From NCBI RefSeq assembly GCF_002338065.1, contig NZ_DDHJ01000004.1, positions 764,059 through 828,058 of the forward strand: 64,000 bases of DNA, given 5' to 3'. Shown piece after piece: positions 58,998 to 64,000 of the stretch. Within the stretch, counting starts at the first letter, position 1; each line of letters begins with the position of its first letter. Under the pieces are notes generated by a model. The model worked only from the letters and a program-made list of their open reading frames with translations, did not search any database and was not told where the DNA came from. The stretch comes from Pseudomonas sp. UBA1879 (GTDB lineage: Bacteria; Pseudomonadota; Gammaproteobacteria; Pseudomonadales; Pseudomonadaceae). The position numbers and the translations under genes were made by a program.

Positions 58998-60584
58998 ATG
59001 CCCCAGATTCTCGGCCACAACTTCATCGGCGGTAGCCGCAGCGCCGCCGGCGCCATCGTCGTCCACAGCGTCGATGCCAGCACGGGCGAAAACCTGCCCT
59101 ACGACTTCTATCAGGCCACGGTCGAAGAAGTCGACGCCGCCGCCAACGCCGCTGCGTCCGCCTATCCCGTTTATCGCACCCTGAGCGCAGAGCGGCGGGC
59201 GCAATTTCTCGATGCCATCGCCGAGGAAATCGACGCACTGGACGACGACTTCATCGCCACCGTTTGCTGCGAAACGGCGCTGCCGACCGCGCGCATTCAA
59301 GGCGAACGTGGACGAGTGACAGGCCAGATGCGTCTGTTTGCCAAGGTCCTGCGCCGCGGCGATTTCTACGGCGCGCGCATCGACCTGCCGCGGCCGGAGC
59401 GCAAACCCGCGCCGCGTCCGGACCTGCGTCAGTATCGCATCGGCGTCGGCCCGGTGGGCGTGTTCGGCGCCAGCAATTTTCCGCTGGCCTTCTCCACGGC
59501 GGGCGGCGACACCGCCTCCGCGCTGGCTGCCGGTTGCCCGGTGGTGTTCAAGGCCCACAGCGGCCACATGGCCACCGCCGAACTCGTTGCCGAAGCCATC
59601 CTGCGCGCTGCCGACAAGACCGACATGCCCAAGGGTGTGTTCAACATGATCTATGGCGGCGGAGTCGGCGAGTGGCTGGTCAAGCACCCGGCGATTCAGG
59701 CTGTCGGCTTCACTGGCTCCCTCAAAGGGGGGCGCGCGCTGTGCAACATGGCAGCCGCACGCCCGCAACCGATCCCGGTGTTCGCCGAAATGTCGAGCAT
59801 CAATCCGGTGATTGTGCTGCCCCAAGCGTTGGGCCTGCGCGGCGAACGCATCGCCTCGGAATTGGCCGCCTCTATCGTTCAGGGTTGCGGCCAATTCTGC
59901 ACCAACCCGGGCTTGATCATCGGTCTGAGCTCGCCGACGTTCACTGAGTTTCAGAAACGTCTAGCGGGGCAAATCAACGATCAGCCGCCCCAGACCATGC
60001 TCAATATCGGCACGCTGGGCAGCTACGGCCGTGGCCTGAAAGCCCTGCACGCCCACGCCGGCATCACTCACCTGGCGGGCAGTGAGCAACAGGGCGATCA
60101 AGCTCATCCGCAGCTGTTCAAGGCGGACGTCAGCCTGTTGCTCGACGGCGATGAGCTGCTGCAAGAAGAGGTGTTCGGGCCGACGTCAATCGTGGTCGAA
60201 GTCGCTGATCAGTCGCAGCTCGACCAGGCCCTGCGCAGCCTTCACGGCCAACTCACCGCCACCCTGCTAGTGGACGGCGACGACCTTCAGCGCTTCAGCG
60301 AACTGACGGCGTTGCTGGAACAGAAAGTCGGACGGATTCTTATCAATGGCTATCCGACCGGCGTGGAAGTGGTGGACTCGATGGTCCATGGCGGGCCGTA
60401 CCCCGCGACGTCCGATGCACGCGGCACTTCGGTCGGCACCCTGGCGATCGATCGCTACCTGCGCCCGGTGTGCTTCCAGAACTACCCCGACAGCGCCTTG
60501 CCCGACGCTCTGAAAAACGCCAATCCGCTGGGCATTCAGCGCTTGGTGGATGGAGTGGCCACGACCTCCGCCATCACCGCATAA
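58998..60584 (+). CDS. 2-Oxoglutarate semialdehyde dehydrogenase
   Basis: The 528-aa aldehyde dehydrogenase begins MPQILGHNFIGGSRSAAGAI. VFGASNFPLAFSTAGGDTAS near 155 is the NAD(P)-binding region, FAEMSSINPVIVLP (about 261) carries the base Glu and QGCGQFCTNPGL (about 299) the catalytic Cys. The FGASNFP and GQFCTNPG forms mark the ketoglutaric-semialdehyde dehydrogenase branch. It oxidises 2,5-dioxopentanoate to 2-oxoglutarate, the last step of Weimberg-type pentonate degradation. Confidence 0.88.
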   Translation: MPQILGHNFIGGSRSAAGAIVVHSVDASTGENLPYDFYQATVEEVDAAANAAASAYPVYRTLSAERRAQFLDAIAEEIDALDDDFIATVCCETALPTARIQGERGRVTGQMRLFAKVLRRGDFYGARIDLPRPERKPAPRPDLRQYRIGVGPVGVFGASNFPLAFSTAGGDTASALAAGCPVVFKAHSGHMATAELVAEAILRAADKTDMPKGVFNMIYGGGVGEWLVKHPAIQAVGFTGSLKGGRALCNMAAARPQPIPVFAEMSSINPVIVLPQALGLRGERIASELAASIVQGCGQFCTNPGLIIGLSSPTFTEFQKRLAGQINDQPPQTMLNIGTLGSYGRGLKALHAHAGITHLAGSEQQGDQAHPQLFKADVSLLLDGDELLQEEVFGPTSIVVEVADQSQLDQALRSLHGQLTATLLVDGDDLQRFSELTALLEQKVGRILINGYPTGVEVVDSMVHGGPYPATSDARGTSVGTLAIDRYLRPVCFQNYPDSALPDALKNANPLGIQRLVDGVATTSAITA

Positions 60585-60587
60585 CCC

Positions 60588-60875
60588 CTGTAGGCCTGCG
60601 CATGCTCGCGCTGCGTCAGATCACACGCTGCTGTGGTGCCAGTAAAAATGGCATCGCGAGCAAGCTCACGCCTACAGGGCCTGTGCAGGACCGAGTGCCT
60701 GTTCAGGCGCAGCACTCTGTAGGAGCGCGCTTGCTCGCGCTGCGTCAGATCACACGCTGCTGTGGTGCCAGTAAAAATGGCATCGCGTGCATGCTCACGC
60801 CCACAGGGTCTGTGCAGGACCGAGTGCCTGTTCAGGCGCAGCACTCTGTAGGAGTGAGCTTGCTCGCGATGACGG
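60588..60875. repeat. 129-bp tandem direct repeats built from REP arms
   Basis: Two full units start at 60588 and 60717, and a third starts at 60846 and is cut off after about 30 bp. Units share CTGCGTCAGATCACACGCTG, GGTGCCAGTAAAAATGGCAT and CCGAGTGCCTGTTCAGGCGC nearly identically, with family B REP arms (CTGTAGGAG…) at the boundaries. The rest of the 433-bp gap between the dehydrogenase and the next MFS gene shows no gene. Confidence 0.85.
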
Positions 60876-61017
60876 TATGTCTGCGAAGTCTTTGGTGGCG
60901 GGTACATGCAGTCGTTCAGATACGGCCCGGACCCAGCACCCTTCTGGAACAGAATTGTGCAACGCAGGATCAACGCAACACACCCGACACCCTATAAAAA
61001 CAAACGAGGTGCGCCCC

Positions 61018-62343
61018 ATGACCGCTAACGCTATCCCGCTGGACCAACTCGACACTGACGCGCTGGAGGACAGTATTTATCGCAAAGTCAGTTGGCGCAT
61101 CGTGCCGCTGTTCATCTGCTGCTTTCTGTTCGCCTATCTGGACCGGGTCAATATCAGCTTCGCCAAGCTACAGATGGCCAGCGACCTCGGGTTCAGCGAA
61201 ACTGTCTACGGCTTGGGGGCGAGTCTGTTTTTCGTTGGCTATTTCCTGTTTGAAGTCCCCAGTAACGTGCTGCTGCATAAAATCGGCGCGCGCATCTGGA
61301 TTGCCCGGATCATGGTGTCCTGGGGCATCGCCTCGGCCTGCATGATGTTCGTGCAGACCGAATTCTGGTTCTACACCCTGCGTTTTCTGATTGGCGTAAT
61401 GGAAGCCGGCTTCGTCCCTGGCGTGCTGTATTTCTTTACCCAGTGGTACCCCGGCACGCGACGGGCACGGGTCAATTCCTACTTCAAAAGCTCCATTTGC
61501 TTATGCGGCATTGTCGGCGGTCCGATTGCAGGACTGATCCTCGGCCACTTCGACGGCGTCATGGGGCTGGCCGGCTGGCGCTGGCTCTTCCTGCTGGAAG
61601 GCATTCCGTCAGTGATCCTCGGCGGCGTGGTGTTCTGGCTGGTCAAGGATCGCATCGAAGATGCGCCCTGGCTGACTGCGCAGGAGAAAGACGTTGTCTT
61701 GTCGCGCATGGCCAAAGAGCCTAAGCCTGCGGTGTCGCAGAAGGTCAAGGACATCTGGAAACACCCGACCACCTATGTCATGTCGGCGATCTACCTGTGC
61801 CTGGTCATGGCCCTGACCGGTCTGCTGTTCTGGATGCCCCAGCTGATCAAAAGCGCGGGCGTGCTGGACACGATGAACATCGGATGGCTAACGGTCATCC
61901 CGTACGTCGTGGCGGTTGTCGGCAATTTGCTGATCGGCGCCAGCTCGGACCGTCATCGCGAACGTCGTTGGCACATGGCTGGCTGCGCGACCCTGACCGC
62001 TGTGGGCTATCTGGTCTGCGCGCTGTTTCCCGGTCAACTGCTGCCGCTGATGATCGGCATGAGCCTGATCATGACCGGCATCATCGCCTGGATGCCGATC
62101 TTCTGGACCCTTCCGCCGCGCTTCCTGAGCGGCATTGCGGCCGCGGCGGGGATCGCCCTCATCAACTCCATTGGCCAGCTGGGCGGCGTTATTGCGCCAT
62201 TCATGGTCGGCCGGATCAAAGACCTCACCGGCACCGCCACGCCGGCCTTGTTCGCACTGTTTGCCGTGAGCGTGCTGGCCATCGCGCTGATCGTCTGGGG
62301 CATTCCGGCGCGGTATTACACCAAGGACGCAGCGCAGGACTGA
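61018..62343 (+). CDS. ACS-family MFS transporter, second copy in locus
   Basis: The 441-aa protein shares motifs with the MFS at 56321: PLFICCFLFAYLDRVNISFA, RFLIGVMEAGFVPGVLYFFT, QWYPGTRRARVNSYF and WTLPPRFLSGIAAAAGIALI. It is another organic-anion:H+ symporter type carrier, probably for a sugar acid or related compound. GAGGTG precedes ATG 61018. Because the tandem repeat lies upstream it may have its own promoter. Confidence 0.83.
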   Translation: MTANAIPLDQLDTDALEDSIYRKVSWRIVPLFICCFLFAYLDRVNISFAKLQMASDLGFSETVYGLGASLFFVGYFLFEVPSNVLLHKIGARIWIARIMVSWGIASACMMFVQTEFWFYTLRFLIGVMEAGFVPGVLYFFTQWYPGTRRARVNSYFKSSICLCGIVGGPIAGLILGHFDGVMGLAGWRWLFLLEGIPSVILGGVVFWLVKDRIEDAPWLTAQEKDVVLSRMAKEPKPAVSQKVKDIWKHPTTYVMSAIYLCLVMALTGLLFWMPQLIKSAGVLDTMNIGWLTVIPYVVAVVGNLLIGASSDRHRERRWHMAGCATLTAVGYLVCALFPGQLLPLMIGMSLIMTGIIAWMPIFWTLPPRFLSGIAAAAGIALINSIGQLGGVIAPFMVGRIKDLTGTATPALFALFAVSVLAIALIVWGIPARYYTKDAAQD

Positions 62344-62431
62344 TTGCCCGGTCGACCTTAGAGGCGGCGTTTGCTCCCGGACGTCGCCTTTTGGCCTATC
62401 ATTCGCGCTTTAATCCGATGCGAACGCTGCC

Positions 62432-62728
62432 ATGACCACCACACCGCAAACCCTTCGTGCCGCTCTGCAATCAGCCCTCACGTCCCACGCCATGCTCGAA
62501 ATCGACGGCCTGCACGCTTTTGAATTCACGCTCGATGAAATGCTGCAGATCGAAAGCATGGATGGCCGCGAGCGCAAGGTCTGGCGCTTTTCCCTTGCTC
62601 AGGTCGACGCCGCCGAATTCGACGCCGCCCTGCAAAGCTGGGTGATCAACGACGGCAACGCCGACCACCGCATGTTGGTGCTCGAAGCGTTCGCGGCCAG
62701 CGATGACGATGAAGAAGACGTCGAGTAA
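62432..62728 (+). CDS. Small acidic protein, probably DUF5629 family
   Basis: The 98-aa product begins MTTTPQTLRAALQSALTSHA and contains MLEIDGLHAFEFTLDEMLQI and RKVWRFSLAQVDAAEFDAAL, ending in an acidic DDDEEDVE tail. It looks like the Pseudomonas-restricted DUF5629 group, a tentative recognition. Function unknown. No strong ribosome site is seen before ATG 62432. Confidence 0.7.
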   Translation: MTTTPQTLRAALQSALTSHAMLEIDGLHAFEFTLDEMLQIESMDGRERKVWRFSLAQVDAAEFDAALQSWVINDGNADHRMLVLEAFAASDDDEEDVE

Positions 62729-62742
62729 ACGTCCCCCCAGCA

Positions 62743-62828
62743 GAAGCACGCTTGCCCGCGCTGGGGAGTAGACCTGTGCCGGTAAATTTATCTGACCCGA
62801 CGCATTCGCGGGCAAGCGCGCTCCTACC
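62743..62828. repeat. REP-like inverted repeat, family D
   Basis: GAAGCACGCTTGCCCGCG and CGCGGGCAAGCGCGCTCCTA are inverted arms, matching the element at 15030. It separates the DUF5629-like and lactonase genes. Confidence 0.7.
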
Positions 62829-62934
62829 GTGATCAGCGGCCTGCCATAAAGCAACTACCCCCATCGAACCGCTGTCATAGAGCTGATTCTCGCGTAAACC
62901 ACGCGCCAATAACGCCAACAAGAGATCAGCCCAA

Positions 62935-64000
62935 ATGACACCCAGAATCCTGCCCTGGCTGGCCCTCGCCAGCAGCCTCACCGTTTTTTCCGCTCAGGCC
63001 AAATCCGTGACCGACTATGACGTGCTGGTCGGGGCCTACACCGCCGGTGCCAGTGAAGGCATCTATCGTTACGGCTTCAACACCCAGACCGGTCAATTCG
63101 AAGCCAAGCCTCGGCAGGTGATCACCAGCGAAAACCCTTCTTGGCTGACCCTTTCCAAAAACCAGCGTCACCTGTTCGCCGTGAACGAAAACGGCCCCGG
63201 CCAGACCGACGTGGTCGGCAAGGTCAGCAGTTTCGCCATCGACCCGAAGACCCACGCGGTGTCATTCATCAATCAGATCGACAGCAAAGGCGACGAGCCG
63301 ACTCACTCCAACCTCAGCGCCGATGGCCGCTTCCTGTTCGTTGCCAATTACGCCGTGCACCCTGATCCGGGCGGCTCCCTTGCGGTCGTTCCGGTCGGCA
63401 AAGACGGCACGTTGTCCCCCGTGGTGCAGACCGCTACCCATGCCGCCAGCAAGGTCAACCCCGAGCGTCAGGCTTCATCCCACGTTCACTCGGCGGTGCC
63501 GTCCCCTGATGGCAAATACCTGATCGCGATGGACCTGGGCGCCGACAAAATCTTCGTCTTCAACTACGACGGTAAGCAGACCCAACCACTGAAACCTGCC
63601 AAAACCCCTTCCGTCGATCTGCCACCCGGCAGCGGCCCGCGTCACTTGCTGTTCAGCAAAGACGGCAAACACGCTTGGCTGACCCTCGAAATGAGCGGGC
63701 AGGTCGCGGCGTTCGATTATCACGACGGCGTCTTCAAACGTACCCAACTGGTTGACCTTGCCAACAAGGACGGCCAGCAATACCGCGCCGCTGGCGGCCT
63801 GCACACATCGCCGGACGGCAAGTTTCTTTACGTAGCCAACCGGGGCGACGCCAATGAATTGTTGGTCTTCTCCGTCAACGCCGGTAATGGCCAGCTCAAG
63901 GAGGTGCAACGTCGGTCCGTGGAAGGCAAAGAACCCCGCGAGTTCGCCTTCGATCCCAGCGGCCACTTCGTGTTGATCGCCAACCAGAAAAGCAACCAGA
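62935..64000 (+). CDS. Secreted beta-propeller lactonase family protein (runs off window)
   Basis: At least 355 residues are present. An N-terminal signal peptide (LPWLALASSLTVFSAQA) precedes repeated propeller blades: YTAGASEGIYRYGFNTQTG, THSNLSADGRFLFVANYAVH, HSAVPSPDGKYLIAMDLGAD, GPRHLLFSKDGKHAWLTLEM and GLHTSPDGKFLYVANRGDAN. This is the 6-phosphogluconolactonase-like (YbhE/Pgl, seven-bladed) family. A periplasmic member could open sugar lactones to aldonates, which would feed the sugar-acid pathway alongside; that link is inferred. The C-terminus lies outside. Confidence 0.83.
   Translation, partial: MTPRILPWLALASSLTVFSAQAKSVTDYDVLVGAYTAGASEGIYRYGFNTQTGQFEAKPRQVITSENPSWLTLSKNQRHLFAVNENGPGQTDVVGKVSSFAIDPKTHAVSFINQIDSKGDEPTHSNLSADGRFLFVANYAVHPDPGGSLAVVPVGKDGTLSPVVQTATHAASKVNPERQASSHVHSAVPSPDGKYLIAMDLGADKIFVFNYDGKQTQPLKPAKTPSVDLPPGSGPRHLLFSKDGKHAWLTLEMSGQVAAFDYHDGVFKRTQLVDLANKDGQQYRAAGGLHTSPDGKFLYVANRGDANELLVFSVNAGNGQLKEVQRRSVEGKEPREFAFDPSGHFVLIANQKSNQ

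Noticed and set aside
60470..60997. 175-codon frame across the tandem repeats
   Set aside because: Its repeated peptide sequence is only the 129-bp DNA repeat read through; no start signal.
1..64000. CRISPR arrays, insertion sequences, prophage genes
   Set aside because: No regularly spaced short repeats, transposase or phage-like proteins were seen; all repeated sequences found are REP-type or tRNA duplicates.

Overview
The window is chromosomal DNA from a Pseudomonas, most likely of the fluorescens/syringae lineage. The evidence is the gene set and its order: the scpA-scpB-rluB block, divergent phhR / phhABC, aotJQMOP with an AraC-type argR followed by the aru (ast) arginine succinyltransferase genes, alaS-lysC-rsmA followed by tRNA-Ser and tRNA-Arg, and amrZ. 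Dispersed REP-like inverted repeats of several families, typical of these species, fill many intergenic gaps. No prophage, insertion sequence or CRISPR array was seen.

Layout. 1-5.1 kb: start of a divergent yciB/ispZ gene, an RNase AM-type PHP protein, a YciO-type protein, condensin partners scpA/scpB, a DUF1289 protein and rluB. 5.1-6.3 kb: a 45-codon peptide gene with a strong ribosome binding site, a hairpin, then an M29-aminopeptidase-like gene. This is the least explained pair in the window. 6.8-10.5 kb: aromatic amino acid permease, arfB, an MFS exporter and two small genes. 10.8-15.4 kb: phenylalanine hydroxylase system with its regulator PhhR, and a DUF2790 secreted protein. 15.9-17.8 kb: acsA. 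18.2-20.0 kb: an orphan type VI secretion module (hcp, glycine-rich candidate pore-forming effector, AT-rich candidate immunity gene). 20.7-34.2 kb: arginine/ornithine uptake and AST catabolism (aotJQMOP, argR, aruC, aruF, aruG, aruD, astB, a small gene, astE), with ArgR half-sites in the same geometry before aotJ and aruC. 34.4-36.3 kb: an FMN riboswitch controlling a ribH2-type gene, then ltaE. 36.5-41.4 kb: alaS, lysC, rsmA and three tRNAs. 41.4-46.4 kb: DUF4124 protein, mgtE, amrZ, two small membrane/secreted proteins, tRNA-Arg(CCT) and a methyltransferase. 46.7-53.2 kb: mqo with an export-like N-terminus, a chemoreceptor with a sigma28 promoter, and a receiver-TPR / minimal histidine kinase pair. 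53.4-64 kb: a sugar-acid locus (GntR regulator, IlvD/Edd dehydratase, two ACS-family MFS transporters, FAH-type dehydratase candidate, 2-oxoglutarate semialdehyde dehydrogenase, secreted beta-propeller lactonase cut by the window end).

The genes form coherent modules. Aromatic amino acids are imported, phenylalanine is hydroxylated to tyrosine and transaminated under PhhR. Arginine is imported and degraded through succinylated intermediates to glutamate and succinate under ArgR. A pentonate-like sugar acid is probably taken up and converted via a 2-keto-3-deoxy acid and 2-oxoglutarate semialdehyde to 2-oxoglutarate (Weimberg-type route), probably under a FadR-subfamily repressor with a matching TNGTNNNACNA site in the divergent promoter region. 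All functions are assigned by reading the protein sequences; no database search was run.
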